Below the pieces are notes generated by a model that searched no databases, was not told where the DNA came from, and saw nothing but the letters and a program-made list of their open reading frames with translations. 64,000 bases of DNA from Agrobacterium albertimagni AOL15 (GTDB lineage: Bacteria > Pseudomonadota > Alphaproteobacteria > Rhizobiales > Rhizobiaceae), in contig NZ_ALJF01000004.1 in NCBI RefSeq assembly GCF_000300855.1, positions 310,001 through 374,000 of the forward strand, read 5' to 3'. Every line of letters starts with the position of its first letter. The stretch's first letter is position 1. Below are positions 50,588-60,265 of this stretch, in pieces. The position numbers were made by a program, and so were the translations under genes.

Positions 50588-51961
50588 ATGAAAGCTTCTC
50601 AAACTCTGTTCTGTGAGCGTGCGCTTCTGCCCGAGGGCTGGGCTAACGATGTGACAATCGGGGTCGATCAGAGCGGCTCGATTGCCTCGATCGAATGCGG
50701 TACGGTGCTGGGGCAAGATTCAACGTTGCTGGCAGGACCCGTCGTTCCGGCCCTGCCGAACCTGCATTCCCATGGTTTTCAGCGGGCAATGGCCGGCCTC
50801 GCCGAGATTGCCGGCTCGACCGTTGACAGCTTCTGGACATGGCGTGACACCATGTATCGGCTGGTCGGACAGATGTCGCTCGACGATGTCGAGGCTGTTA
50901 CAACGAAGTTGTATAGTGAACTCCTGAAGGGCGGCTTCAGCCAGGTCGTGGAATTTCATTATTTCCACCATGCTCTGGCTGAGGTCGGCAGGTCCGATGG
51001 CTTCGAAATGTCGAGCCGTATCCTGCGGTCGGCAGAGACGGCCGGGATCGGCCTGACGCATCTGCCCGTGTTCTACGCTCATGCCGGCTTCGGGGGGCTC
51101 GAGCCCAATGCCGGGCAGCGCCCGTTCATCCATAACATCGACAGTTTCCTCGCCCTGCTCGATCGGCTGACACCCGCGTGCAAGGCTGCCGACGTGAAGC
51201 TCGGCCTTGCCATCCATTCGCTGCGGGCGGCGACGCCAGACGAGATGCGCGCGGTGCTGTCATCTGAGCAGACCGGCGGACCGATCCATATCCATGTGGC
51301 CGAGCAGGAACGGGAGGTGGAGGACTGCCTTGCCTGGAGCGGTAGCCGGCCGGTCAGCTATCTGCTCGATGAATTCGCGGTCGACGAGCGCTGGTGCGCC
51401 ATCCATGCGACGCACATGACGGCGGAGGAAACGGCGCGGCTAGCTAAATCCGGTGCGGTTGCCGGTCTTTGCCCGGCCACCGAAGCAAATCTCGGCGACG
51501 GGATCTATCCTGCATCGGAGTTCCTTGCCCAGGGCGGGCGCTTCGGGATCGGTACGGACAGCCATGTCGCCACCTCCGTGGCGGAGGAACTGCGTGTGCT
51601 GGAATATGGACAGCGGCTGCGCGATCGACGCCGCAACCGGCTTGTATCCGGCCCAGGAGCTTCGGTCGGCCGCACGCTGATCGACGCAAGTCTGTCCGGC
51701 GGGGCTCAGGCTGCGGGTCTTAAGACGAGCGGCATTCGCGTCGGCGCGCGCGCCGATCTCGTCGTTCTCGACGGTGCCAACCCTTTCATCGTCGCTGCCA
51801 AGGACGACCAGATTCTTGACCGCTGGATCTTTGCGCTTGGCAGCGAGGCCGTGCGCGACGTGATGGTTCGCGGAGACGTCGTGGTTCAGGAAGGTCGCCA
51901 CTGGGCCGAAGAGCGCATCAACAGCGACTTTGCCCGTGCCTTGAAGAGGATCCTGCAATGA
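50588..51961 (+). CDS. hutF: Formimidoylglutamate deiminase HutF
   Basis: Removes ammonia from N-formimino-L-glutamate to give N-formylglutamate, the route that ends with HutG. 457 residues, amidohydrolase fold: LPNLHSHGFQRAM (H60, H62), AIHSLRAATPDE, HIHVAEQEREVEDC, AIHATHMT and GIGTDSHV carry the metal and catalytic residues. The start at 50588 (MKASQTLFCE) is preferred over an upstream frame that has no homology. Confidence 0.93.
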   Translation: MKASQTLFCERALLPEGWANDVTIGVDQSGSIASIECGTVLGQDSTLLAGPVVPALPNLHSHGFQRAMAGLAEIAGSTVDSFWTWRDTMYRLVGQMSLDDVEAVTTKLYSELLKGGFSQVVEFHYFHHALAEVGRSDGFEMSSRILRSAETAGIGLTHLPVFYAHAGFGGLEPNAGQRPFIHNIDSFLALLDRLTPACKAADVKLGLAIHSLRAATPDEMRAVLSSEQTGGPIHIHVAEQEREVEDCLAWSGSRPVSYLLDEFAVDERWCAIHATHMTAEETARLAKSGAVAGLCPATEANLGDGIYPASEFLAQGGRFGIGTDSHVATSVAEELRVLEYGQRLRDRRRNRLVSGPGASVGRTLIDASLSGGAQAAGLKTSGIRVGARADLVVLDGANPFIVAAKDDQILDRWIFALGSEAVRDVMVRGDVVVQEGRHWAEERINSDFARALKRILQ

Positions 51962-52004
51962 GTTTCCTTAGCCGGAAAATTGTATTCCGCACATGGAGCG
52001 CCTG

Positions 52005-53513
52005 ATGGAGCAGACGGTCACTCTCGATACGGTTCTGACTTCAGATGCGATCGCTGCCATTGCAGAGGGCGCCAGGCTTGCCTTGAGCGACAAGGCGCGG
52101 CAGCGGATTCTCGATGCCCGCGCAATCGTCGATGCGTTGGTCGACCAGGGTATCCGGGGCTATGGCATCAATACCGGTGTTGGCGCACTCTGCGACGTGG
52201 TCATCGATCGCGAGGAGCAGGCATCGCTTTCCCGCAATCTGCTGTTCAGCCATTCCTGTGGCGTCGGTGAACCGCTCGGGCGGGTGGAAACACGCGCGAT
52301 CATGGCAGCCCAGATCGCCAATTTTGCCCATGGTTATTCGGGCATCCGGCTTGAGGTCGTCGAGACGCTCATTGCGCTTCTGAACAGCGATATGCTTCCG
52401 GTGATCCCGTCGAGGGGTTCGGTCGGCTACCTGACGCATGGCGCAGCCATCGGGCTCGTGTTGATCGGGTCCGGCGAATGCCGTCATGACGGCAAGCTGA
52501 TCTCGGGCGCCGAGGCGCTGGCAGCGCTCGGTCGGAAGTCGCTTGTGCTCCAGGCGAAGGAAGGTCTGAGCCTGATCAACGGCACACCTTGTGCCACGGG
52601 TCTGGCGTCGCTTGCTGTGACAAGGCTCGCGCATCTCGTCGACTGGGCGGATGCGAGCGCGGCGATGACCTATGAAAACCTCGGCGCGCAGACCGATCCG
52701 TTTGCAGAAATGCCGCTTTCTTTGCGGAAGTCCGATGGTCTGCAGCAGGTCGGCAAGAACTTGCGGGCATTGCTGGCTGGGAGCGCGCTTCTGGCGGAAT
52801 CCGCCGGCAAGCGGACGCAGGATCCGCTCAGCCTCAGGGCCGTGCCACATGTGCATGGCGCGGTGCGGGATGCGCTCGTGGAGGCGCGGGCGGTGGTGGA
52901 TCGGGAGCTTGCGAGCGTCACCGATAATCCCGCTGTCAGCGGATCGCCAGAAGACCCGAAAGTGCATTCGCAGGCGCATGCCGTGGGTGCCGCCCTTGGG
53001 CTTGCCATGGATCATCTGGCGACGGCCGCCGCCGAACTTGCCGCCATTTCCGAGCGGCGGATCGATAGGCTGGTCAACCCGCTGGTGAGCGGCCTGCCGG
53101 CCTTCCTCGCATCGGGCAGCGGCGTCGAATCCGGATTCATGATCATCCAGTACACTGCGGCAGCGCTGGTCGCGGAAAACCGGCGGCTCGCGATGCCGGC
53201 AAGCCTCGATGGTGGCATCACCTCCGGTCTGCAGGAAGACATTCTCACCCATGCGACGCCGGCTGCGGCCAAGGCTCTCGCCATCCTCGACAATCTCGAG
53301 ACGGTGCTTGCCATCGAGCTAACTGCTGCCTCGCAGGCCCATGACCTGCAATCCTCCAAGGCGGCCAAGGCTGGGATGACACAACGGATCTATGAGCGGA
53401 TCCGCCATGTGGTGCCCTTCTACCGGGATGATCGGCCGCTGAACGGCGACATCCAGCAGATCCGGACACTCCTAAAGACGACGGCCGCCTGGTCCGAGAG
53501 CGAGGGCGCATGA
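52005..53513 (+). CDS. HutH2, aromatic ammonia-lyase paralogue lacking the MIO triad
   Basis: 502 residues, HAL/PAL superfamily. It keeps the YGINTG loop (Tyr53) and LINGT (Asn). Where HutH has [14 protein letters not shown], this protein reads [11 protein letters not shown]: the GSVG is at 138-141 in both, and the distance to LINGT is exactly three residues shorter. The lyase Tyr in QDPYCIR is Leu here (QDPLSLR). The frame is open throughout, so this is not a sequencing frameshift or decayed gene. Without MIO it is unlikely to be an ordinary lyase; a regulatory or structural partner of HutH, or another chemistry, is possible. ATG 52005 has GGAG six bases upstream; ATG 51993 is the alternative. 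Confidence 0.88.
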   Translation: MEQTVTLDTVLTSDAIAAIAEGARLALSDKARQRILDARAIVDALVDQGIRGYGINTGVGALCDVVIDREEQASLSRNLLFSHSCGVGEPLGRVETRAIMAAQIANFAHGYSGIRLEVVETLIALLNSDMLPVIPSRGSVGYLTHGAAIGLVLIGSGECRHDGKLISGAEALAALGRKSLVLQAKEGLSLINGTPCATGLASLAVTRLAHLVDWADASAAMTYENLGAQTDPFAEMPLSLRKSDGLQQVGKNLRALLAGSALLAESAGKRTQDPLSLRAVPHVHGAVRDALVEARAVVDRELASVTDNPAVSGSPEDPKVHSQAHAVGAALGLAMDHLATAAAELAAISERRIDRLVNPLVSGLPAFLASGSGVESGFMIIQYTAAALVAENRRLAMPASLDGGITSGLQEDILTHATPAAAKALAILDNLETVLAIELTAASQAHDLQSSKAAKAGMTQRIYERIRHVVPFYRDDRPLNGDIQQIRTLLKTTAAWSESEGA

Positions 53514-54730
53514 CGACAATCCTCACCAACGCAAGATTGGCGACCATGGCGCCCGACCGGCCCGGGCTCGGCATGATAGAGAATGGCAGGGTGGTGATCG
53601 AGGGCGGACGGATCATCGCCGTCGGAGAGGCGGACGAGATCGCGATCCGCGGTAGCGCCGAGGTGATCGACTGCGAGGGTCGCTGGGTGACGCCGGGCCT
53701 CATCGATTGCCATACGCATCTGGTACATGCGGGCAATCGCGCGAAGGAATTCGAGATGCGTCTTGCCGGCGCTTCCTATGAGGAAATCGCACGCGCCGGG
53801 GGCGGCATTGTCTCATCGGTGCGCCAGGTGCGCGAGGCGAGCGAGGCGGATCTTGTATCGCAAACCCTTCCCCGGCTCGATGCGTTGATTGCCGAGGGGG
53901 TGACGACCGTCGAGGTTAAGTCCGGCTATGGGCTCACCATCGAAGACGAGCTCAAGATGCTGCGGGCCGCACGGCAATTGGCAGAGAAACGTCAAGTCGC
54001 CATCACCACGACCTATCTCGGGGCGCATGCAACGCCTGCCGACTACAAGGGACGCAATCGCGACTTCATCGAGGACGTCGTACTGCCGGGGCTCAAGGCT
54101 GCCCAGGAGCAAGGGCTGGTGGATGCGGTGGACGGCTTTTGCGAAGGCATCGCCTTTTCGCCGGATGAAATGCGGATTGTCTTCGAGGCGGCAAGGTCTC
54201 TCGGGCTGCCGGTCAAACTGCACGCTGACCAACTGTCGAACCTGCATGGGGCAGCGCTTGCGGCCGAGTATCAGGGCCTGTCGGCCGACCATCTCGAATA
54301 CACCGACGAAGACGGCGCCGCCGCAATGACCAAGGCCGGAACGGTCGCGGTGCTCTTGCCCGGCGCCTATTACTTCATTCGCGAAACGAAGAAGCCGCCG
54401 GTCGATCTCTTTCGCAAACACGGGACTGCCATGGCGCTCGCGACGGACTGCAATCCGGGCACCTCGCCCCTCACCTCCCTGCTGCTGACCATGAACATGG
54501 CCGCCACGCTGTTTCACATGACGGTCGAGGAATGCCTTCTCGGCGTGACCCGCAATGCCGCCCGCGCGCTCGGGCGTCTCGATACGGTCGGGACCATCGA
54601 GGTCGGAAAGCAGGCCGATCTTGCCATCTGGTCGGTCGAGAGCCCGGCGGAGCTCGTCTACCGCATCGGGTTCAATCCGCTCCACCTACGCATCTGGAAC
54701 GGCCACACTACCAAAGGAATTCTGTCGTGA
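53510..54730 (+). CDS. hutI: Imidazolonepropionase HutI
   Basis: Hydrolyses 4-imidazolone-5-propanoate to N-formimino-L-glutamate. 406 residues, amidohydrolase fold: [15 protein letters not shown] (H68, H70), [31 protein letters not shown] and [11 protein letters not shown]. Overlaps hutH2 by 4 bp and hutH by 4 bp. Confidence 0.97.
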   Translation: MTTILTNARLATMAPDRPGLGMIENGRVVIEGGRIIAVGEADEIAIRGSAEVIDCEGRWVTPGLIDCHTHLVHAGNRAKEFEMRLAGASYEEIARAGGGIVSSVRQVREASEADLVSQTLPRLDALIAEGVTTVEVKSGYGLTIEDELKMLRAARQLAEKRQVAITTTYLGAHATPADYKGRNRDFIEDVVLPGLKAAQEQGLVDAVDGFCEGIAFSPDEMRIVFEAARSLGLPVKLHADQLSNLHGAALAAEYQGLSADHLEYTDEDGAAAMTKAGTVAVLLPGAYYFIRETKKPPVDLFRKHGTAMALATDCNPGTSPLTSLLLTMNMAATLFHMTVEECLLGVTRNAARALGRLDTVGTIEVGKQADLAIWSVESPAELVYRIGFNPLHLRIWNGHTTKGILS

Positions 54731-56262
54731 CCATTACGCTTCACCCCGGCCGCGTCTCTCTCGCCGAACTGGCGCAGATCTACTGGAGCGGCGAAAGTGC
54801 CGTGCTCGACCGCAGCTTCGATGCGGGCATCGAGAAGGCCGCCGCACGGATTGCCGAAATCGTCGCCGGCAACGAGCCGGTCTACGGCATTAATACCGGC
54901 TTCGGCAAACTGGCCTCGATCAAGATCGACGCGGCCGATACGGAGACGCTACAGCGCAATCTGATCCTGTCGCATTGCTGCGGCGTGGGCCAGCCGCTGG
55001 CGAACAACATCGTCCGCCTGATCATGGCGCTGAAGCTGATCTCTCTCGGTCGCGGCGCATCCGGCGTTCGCCTCGAACTGGTGCGGCTGATCGAGGGCAT
55101 GCTGGACAAGGGCGTCACTCCGCTCATTCCGGAAAAGGGCTCCGTCGGCGCATCCGGCGATCTGGCACCCCTTGCCCATATGGCAGCGGTGATGATGGGC
55201 GAGGCGGAAGCCTTCTTTGAGGGCGAACGGCTGTCCGGCGCCGAGGCGCTGAAGCGCGCGGGGCTGACGCCCGTCGTGCTGGCGGCCAAGGAAGGTCTGG
55301 CGTTGATCAACGGCACGCAGGCCTCAACGGCGCTCGCGCTGGCCGGCCTGTTCCGCGCCCATCGTGCAGCCCAGGCAGCACTGATTACAGGCGCGCTCTC
55401 GACGGATGCCGCAATGGGCTCGTCGGCACCTTTCACCGCCGACATTCACACGCTGCGTGGCCACAAGGGCCAGATCGATACGGCAGCAGCTCTGCGCGGC
55501 CTGCTTTCCGGCTCCGTCATCCGGGAAAGCCATCTGGAAGGCGACGAGCGGGTGCAGGATCCCTATTGCATCCGCTGCCAGCCGCAGGTCGATGGCGCCT
55601 GCCTCGACCTGTTGCGCATGACCGGCCGCACGCTCGAAATCGAAGCGAATGCCGTCACCGACAATCCGCTCGTGCTTTCCGATATGAGCGTCGTCTCGGG
55701 CGGCAACTTCCACGCCGAGCCTGTGGCCTTCGCCGCCGACCAGATCGCGATCGCCGTCTGCGAGATCGGCGCGATCGCACAACGCCGCATCGCGCTCTTG
55801 GTCGATCCGGCCCTCTCCTACGGGCTACCGGCCTTCCTCGCCAAGAAGCCCGGCCTCAACTCCGGTCTGATGATTGCCGAGGTCACGTCGGCGGCGCTGA
55901 TGAGCGAAAACAAGCAGATGGCGCATCCGGCCTCGGTCGATTCGACGCCGACATCGGCCAACCAGGAAGACCATGTCTCAATGGCCTGCCATGGCGCACG
56001 GCGCCTGCTGCAGATGACCGACAACCTCTTCTCGATCATCGGCATCGAGGCGCTGACCGCCGCCCAGGGCGTCGAATTCCGCGCGCCCCTGACGACGAGC
56101 CCGGAACTGAGACAAGTGATCGCCACCCTGCGTGCCCATGTCGCCACCCTGGAGGAGGACCGCTACATGGCGGCCGATCTTGAGGCCGCCGGTCGCCTGG
56201 TTGCGGATGGCACACTGGTTTCGGCGGTCTCCGCCGGCCTGTTGCCGGGCCTGGAGGGGTGA
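54727..56262 (+). CDS. hutH: Histidine ammonia-lyase HutH
   Basis: First step of histidine degradation: L-histidine to trans-urocanate and ammonia. 511 residues. MIO triad ASG at 142-144 ([14 protein letters not shown]), Tyr53 (YGINTGFG), LINGTQ, and [14 protein letters not shown] with the catalytic Tyr and Arg. The start is GTG, overlapping the hutI stop (GTGA), with AGGA eight bases upstream; longer in-frame upstream sequence is inside hutI and non-homologous. Confidence 0.97.
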   Translation: MTITLHPGRVSLAELAQIYWSGESAVLDRSFDAGIEKAAARIAEIVAGNEPVYGINTGFGKLASIKIDAADTETLQRNLILSHCCGVGQPLANNIVRLIMALKLISLGRGASGVRLELVRLIEGMLDKGVTPLIPEKGSVGASGDLAPLAHMAAVMMGEAEAFFEGERLSGAEALKRAGLTPVVLAAKEGLALINGTQASTALALAGLFRAHRAAQAALITGALSTDAAMGSSAPFTADIHTLRGHKGQIDTAAALRGLLSGSVIRESHLEGDERVQDPYCIRCQPQVDGACLDLLRMTGRTLEIEANAVTDNPLVLSDMSVVSGGNFHAEPVAFAADQIAIAVCEIGAIAQRRIALLVDPALSYGLPAFLAKKPGLNSGLMIAEVTSAALMSENKQMAHPASVDSTPTSANQEDHVSMACHGARRLLQMTDNLFSIIGIEALTAAQGVEFRAPLTTSPELRQVIATLRAHVATLEEDRYMAADLEAAGRLVADGTLVSAVSAGLLPGLEG

Positions 56263-56263
56263 G

Positions 56264-57064
56264 ATGGCCGTCTTCGAAGTCAAGCAAGGCACCTCCCCCG
56301 TCATTCTTGCCTTCCCACATACGGGCACTGACGTGCCGCCCGCGATCTGGGATCGCCTCAATGATAACGGCAAGCTACTTGCCGATACCGACTGGCATAT
56401 CCATGACCTCTATGCCGGTCTTCTACCGGACGCGACGACGGTCCGGGCGACGTTCCATCGCTACGTGATCGATGCGAACCGCGATCCTGATGGCGTGAGC
56501 CTCTATCCGGGGCTAAACACCACCGGTCTCGTGCCGGAAACGGATTTCGATGGCCTCGCCATCTGGAGACAAGGCGAGGAGCCGAGCGGGGACGATATTG
56601 CCGATCGGATGGCAGGCTTCCATCGGCCCTATCATGCGGCGCTGAGAGCCGAGATCGAGCGCGTCAAGGCGATCCATGGCGTGGCGGTGCTTTACGACTG
56701 CCATTCGATCCGCTCCCTCATCCCCTTCCTGTTCGAAGGGCCTCTGCCGGACTTCAACATCGGCACGGACATGGGCCGCACCTGCGATACCAGGATCGAG
56801 AAAGCCGCCGCCGAGATCGCCGGTCGGGCCGAGGAATACAGGTCTGTGGTCAACGGCCGCTTCAAGGGCGGCTGGACGACACGGCATTACGGGCGACCGG
56901 AGACCGGCGTGCACGCCATCCAGATGGAACTGGCGCAGGTCACGCATCTGGCCAGCGAGGCACCACCCTTCGCCTATGACGCTGGGAAGGCCGAGGCGCT
57001 GCGACACTATCTCAAGGACATTTTGACATCCATCGAAGCCATCGCGCTCGAACTGAAACGCTGA
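56264..57064 (+). CDS. hutG: N-formylglutamate deformylase HutG
   Basis: Last step of this pathway: N-formyl-L-glutamate to L-glutamate and formate. 266 residues, FGase family: FPHTGTDVPPAIW, LLADTDWHIHDLYAG, RYVIDANRDPDG, LYDCHSIRS and VNGRFKGGWTTRHYG. One base separates it from the hutH stop, and GGAGGGGT lies just before the ATG. With HutF it forms the five-step hut route. Confidence 0.94.
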   Translation: MAVFEVKQGTSPVILAFPHTGTDVPPAIWDRLNDNGKLLADTDWHIHDLYAGLLPDATTVRATFHRYVIDANRDPDGVSLYPGLNTTGLVPETDFDGLAIWRQGEEPSGDDIADRMAGFHRPYHAALRAEIERVKAIHGVAVLYDCHSIRSLIPFLFEGPLPDFNIGTDMGRTCDTRIEKAAAEIAGRAEEYRSVVNGRFKGGWTTRHYGRPETGVHAIQMELAQVTHLASEAPPFAYDAGKAEALRHYLKDILTSIEAIALELKR

Positions 57065-57076
57065 GGAGCGAGGACC

Positions 57077-58750
57077 ATGAGCAATCCCAGACACAATATC
57101 CGCGACGTCCGCGCCGCCACCGGAACCGAGCTTTCGGCCAAGAGCTGGATGACGGAAGCGCCGCTTCGCATGTTGATGAACAATCTCGACCCTGATGTCG
57201 CCGAGCGGCCGCATGAGCTGGTGGTCTATGGCGGCATCGGCCGGGCGGCGCGCACCTGGGATGATTTCGACCGGATCGTCGAAACGCTGAAGACGCTGAC
57301 TGACGAAGAGACGCTGATCGTCCAGTCGGGCAAGCCGGTCGGTGTGTTCCGCACCCACAAGGACGCGCCGCGCGTGCTGATCGCCAATTCCAACCTCGTG
57401 CCGCACTGGGCGACCTGGGATCACTTCAACGAGCTGGATAAAAAGGGGCTGGCCATGTACGGCCAGATGACCGCCGGTTCGTGGATCTATATCGGCACAC
57501 AAGGGATCGTGCAGGGCACTTATGAGACCTTCGTGGAGGCCGGCCGCCAACACTACAACGGCAACTTGAAGGGCAAGTGGATCGTGACCGGTGGCTTAGG
57601 CGGCATGGGTGGCGCCCAGCCGCTCGCCGCCGTCATGGCCGGCGCCTGCTGCCTTGCCGTCGAATGCGACGAGACCCGCATCGATTTTCGCCTGCGCACC
57701 CGTTACGTCGATGCCAAGGCGCATACGCTGGACGAGGCGCTTGCCCTGATCGACCAGTGGACAAAGGTAGGCGAAGCCAAATCCGTCGGCCTCGTCGGCA
57801 ATGCCGCTGAGATCTTCCCGGAACTTGTGCGCCGCGGCGTGCGCCCCGATATCGTCACCGACCAGACTTCGGCCCATGACCCAATCCACGGCTATCTGCC
57901 ATCAGGCTGGACGGTTGCCGAATGGCGGGCAAAACAGGAAAGCGACCCGAAGGCCGTGGAAGTCGCTGCCCGCGCCTCGATGAAGACCCATGTGCAGGCG
58001 ATGGTCGACTTTTGGAACAGGGGCATTCCGACGCTCGACTATGGCAACAACATTCGCCAGGTCGCCAAGGAAGAGGGCTTCGAGAATGCCTTTGCCTTCC
58101 CCGGCTTCGTGCCGGCCTATATCCGTCCGCTGTTCTGCCGCGGCATCGGCCCGTTCCGCTGGGCCGCACTGTCCGGCGATCCGGAGGACATTTACAAGAC
58201 CGATGCCAAGGTGAAGGAGCTGCTGCCCGACAACACGCACTTGCACAACTGGCTGGACATGGCGCGCGAACGCATCGCCTTCCAGGGCCTGCCTGCCCGC
58301 ATCTGCTGGGTCGGCCTCGGCGATCGCCACAAGCTCGGCCTCGCCTTCAACGAGATGGTGCGCAATGGCGAGCTGAAGGCACCCGTCGTCATCGGTCGTG
58401 ACCATCTCGATTCCGGCTCGGTCGCCTCGCCGAACCGCGAGACGGAAGCGATGAAGGATGGCTCCGACGCCGTGTCCGACTGGCCGCTTCTGAACGCGCT
58501 GCTCAACTGCGCCTCGGGTGCGACCTGGGTCTCGCTGCATCATGGTGGCGGTGTCGGCATGGGCTTTTCTCAGCATTCCGGCATGGTGATCTGCGCCGAT
58601 GGCACTGATGATGCCGCACGCCGGCTGGAGAGGGTGCTCTGGAACGATCCGGCGACCGGCGTCATGCGCCATGCCGATGCGGGCTATGACATCGCGCTCG
58701 ACTGCGCCAAGGAAAAAGGCCTTCGTCTGCCCGGCATTCTCGGCAATTGA
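57077..58750 (+). CDS. hutU: Urocanate hydratase HutU
   Basis: Converts urocanate to imidazolonepropionate, using NAD+ as an electrophile. 557 residues, full length. [13 protein letters not shown] is the NAD-binding loop; YDRTSAHDP-like [31 protein letters not shown] and [18 protein letters not shown] are family hallmarks, the cysteine in LFCRG being near the active site. It is 12 bp after hutG. Confidence 0.97.
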   Translation: MSNPRHNIRDVRAATGTELSAKSWMTEAPLRMLMNNLDPDVAERPHELVVYGGIGRAARTWDDFDRIVETLKTLTDEETLIVQSGKPVGVFRTHKDAPRVLIANSNLVPHWATWDHFNELDKKGLAMYGQMTAGSWIYIGTQGIVQGTYETFVEAGRQHYNGNLKGKWIVTGGLGGMGGAQPLAAVMAGACCLAVECDETRIDFRLRTRYVDAKAHTLDEALALIDQWTKVGEAKSVGLVGNAAEIFPELVRRGVRPDIVTDQTSAHDPIHGYLPSGWTVAEWRAKQESDPKAVEVAARASMKTHVQAMVDFWNRGIPTLDYGNNIRQVAKEEGFENAFAFPGFVPAYIRPLFCRGIGPFRWAALSGDPEDIYKTDAKVKELLPDNTHLHNWLDMARERIAFQGLPARICWVGLGDRHKLGLAFNEMVRNGELKAPVVIGRDHLDSGSVASPNRETEAMKDGSDAVSDWPLLNALLNCASGATWVSLHHGGGVGMGFSQHSGMVICADGTDDAARRLERVLWNDPATGVMRHADAGYDIALDCAKEKGLRLPGILGN

Positions 58751-58765
58751 GGGGACGAAACACCC

Positions 58766-59383
58766 ATGTCCATCCGCATCCAGCGCTTTGACGAGCACCT
58801 GAGGATGCCCTGGAAAAACGGGCTGGGGATCACCCGCGAGGTGATCTCCAGGCCTGCTTCGGATGGAGCCGGCGGGTTCGACTGGCGAATCAGTCTTGCG
58901 ACCGTCGGGACCTCTGGTCCGTTCTCGGTCTTTGCCGGGTTCGACAGGACGATAGCCGTTCTCCAGGGCGACGGCATGCAGTTGACGGTCGATGGGAGGC
59001 GGGAGCCACCGCTTCTCATGGCATCGCCTCCCTTCGCCTTTTCCGGCGATTCGGAAGTGCACGCAGATTGCCTCGGGGGAGAAACGCTCGATCTCAATGT
59101 CATGAGCCGTCGCGGATTTTTCGTTCATCACATGACGAAGATTGGCGTGTCAGCCGCGCAGACGCTTTCGGTGTCCAAGGACACTGTCGCTGTCGTGTTT
59201 CAAGGTGATGCCCGGGTGACGATCGATAGCCTGCGATCAGATGTCGGGCTCGGCGATATCATGATCTCAGAGCAGGTACCGTTTGAGTTCACCGTCGAGC
59301 CTCGCGCGGCTGATTGCACGCTCTACAGCATCGAAGTAACTACCGCTCTGGAGCGGGCCTCTGGTCCCGAACCGGTTGCCTAG
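58766..59383 (+). CDS. hutD: HutD family protein
   Basis: 205 residues, two-cupin fold. MPWKNGLGITREV near the N-terminus, FDWRISLATVGTSGPFS and LNVMSRRG are conserved. HutD in Pseudomonas moderates hut expression, possibly by limiting urocanate; it is not an enzyme of the main route. 15 bp after hutU. Its stop codon lies inside a HutC operator-like sequence. Confidence 0.92.
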   Translation: MSIRIQRFDEHLRMPWKNGLGITREVISRPASDGAGGFDWRISLATVGTSGPFSVFAGFDRTIAVLQGDGMQLTVDGRREPPLLMASPPFAFSGDSEVHADCLGGETLDLNVMSRRGFFVHHMTKIGVSAAQTLSVSKDTVAVVFQGDARVTIDSLRSDVGLGDIMISEQVPFEFTVEPRAADCTLYSIEVTTALERASGPEPVA

Positions 59384-59387
59384 ACAA
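59376..59387 (+). promoter_or_regulatory. Second HutC operator-like site, upstream of hutC
   Basis: TTGCCTAGACAA differs at one base from the site upstream of hutF (TTGCCTATACAA). It overlaps the hutD stop and lies 83 bp before hutC, so hutC may have its own autoregulated promoter. Confidence 0.5.
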
Positions 59388-59470
59388 GCCCTGTGCCGAT
59401 AAGGGAATGCCCGAAGCGCTGCGGCTAGAAACCCGTAAGATCGCTTCGCCACCATCAGGATCGACCCACC

Positions 59471-60208
59471 ATGTCCGACGATCAGCCAGGCTTTGCACTT
59501 CCCGAGGAACGGCAGGATACGCCGCTCTACGAGCAGATGAAAGCCGAGATCAAGGCGCGGATCGAGCGCGGCGATTGGCCGATTAATTTCCGCATTCCCT
59601 CCGAGAACGAGCTGGTCGAGATGCTGGGCGTCAGCCGGATGACCGCGCATCGGGCGCTGCGCGAACTCGCCAGCGAAGGCGTCATCGTGCGCGTTCAGGG
59701 GCGCGGCTCTTTCGTTGCCCCGAAGAAGCGCCGGGCCAATGTCAGTGACGTGCGCAATATCGCCGAGGAGATTGCCGAGCGCGGCGGCCAGCATTCGGTC
59801 GAGATCGTGCTGATGCAGGCGGAAGTCTGCGACCATGATCTGGCGGACAGGCTGGAAGTCGAGACCGGCACATCAGCCCTTCACTCGGTCATCGTGCACA
59901 AGGAAGACGACCTGCCGATCCAGCTCGAGGATCGCTTCGTCCATGCGGAACTGGCGCCCGCCTATCTCGATCAGGATTTTCGGGCGATCACGCCGAATGC
60001 TTATCTCAGCGGTATCGCGCCGATCTCGCGCGCCGAGCAGTTCGTCGAGGCGGTTCTGCCGCAGCCATGGGAATGCCGGTTGCTGGCCATCGCACGCTCC
60101 GAACCCTGCCTTCTGGTTCGGCGTCGAACCTGGTCCGGCGATCGGCTGGTGACGTCAGTTCGGCTTCTCTATCCGGGCAGCCGCTACAGTCTCGAAAGCT
60201 CGTATTGA
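59471..60208 (+). CDS. hutC: Histidine utilisation repressor HutC (GntR/UTRA)
   Basis: 245 residues. N-terminal GntR winged helix (PLYEQMKAEIKARIERGDWP, PSENELVEMLGVSRMTAHRAL and QGRGSFVA) and a C-terminal UTRA ligand domain, which binds urocanate in homologues. The position after hutD and the two TTGCCTA(T/G)ACAA sites fit control of the whole cluster. Confidence 0.95.
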   Translation: MSDDQPGFALPEERQDTPLYEQMKAEIKARIERGDWPINFRIPSENELVEMLGVSRMTAHRALRELASEGVIVRVQGRGSFVAPKKRRANVSDVRNIAEEIAERGGQHSVEIVLMQAEVCDHDLADRLEVETGTSALHSVIVHKEDDLPIQLEDRFVHAELAPAYLDQDFRAITPNAYLSGIAPISRAEQFVEAVLPQPWECRLLAIARSEPCLLVRRRTWSGDRLVTSVRLLYPGSRYSLESSY

Positions 60209-60221
60209 GCCGAGAAGAAAG

Positions 60222-60247
60222 CCGGCCGCAAACTTTGTCGCGGCCGG
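60222..60247. terminator. Possible bidirectional terminator between hutC and the RND pump
   Basis: CCGGCCGC (60222-60229) and GCGGCCGG (60240-60247), perfect 8-bp stem with loop AAACTTTGTC, between convergent genes. T tracts are weak on both sides. Confidence 0.5.
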
Positions 60248-60265
60248 TCAAATTCGTCCAGTCGG

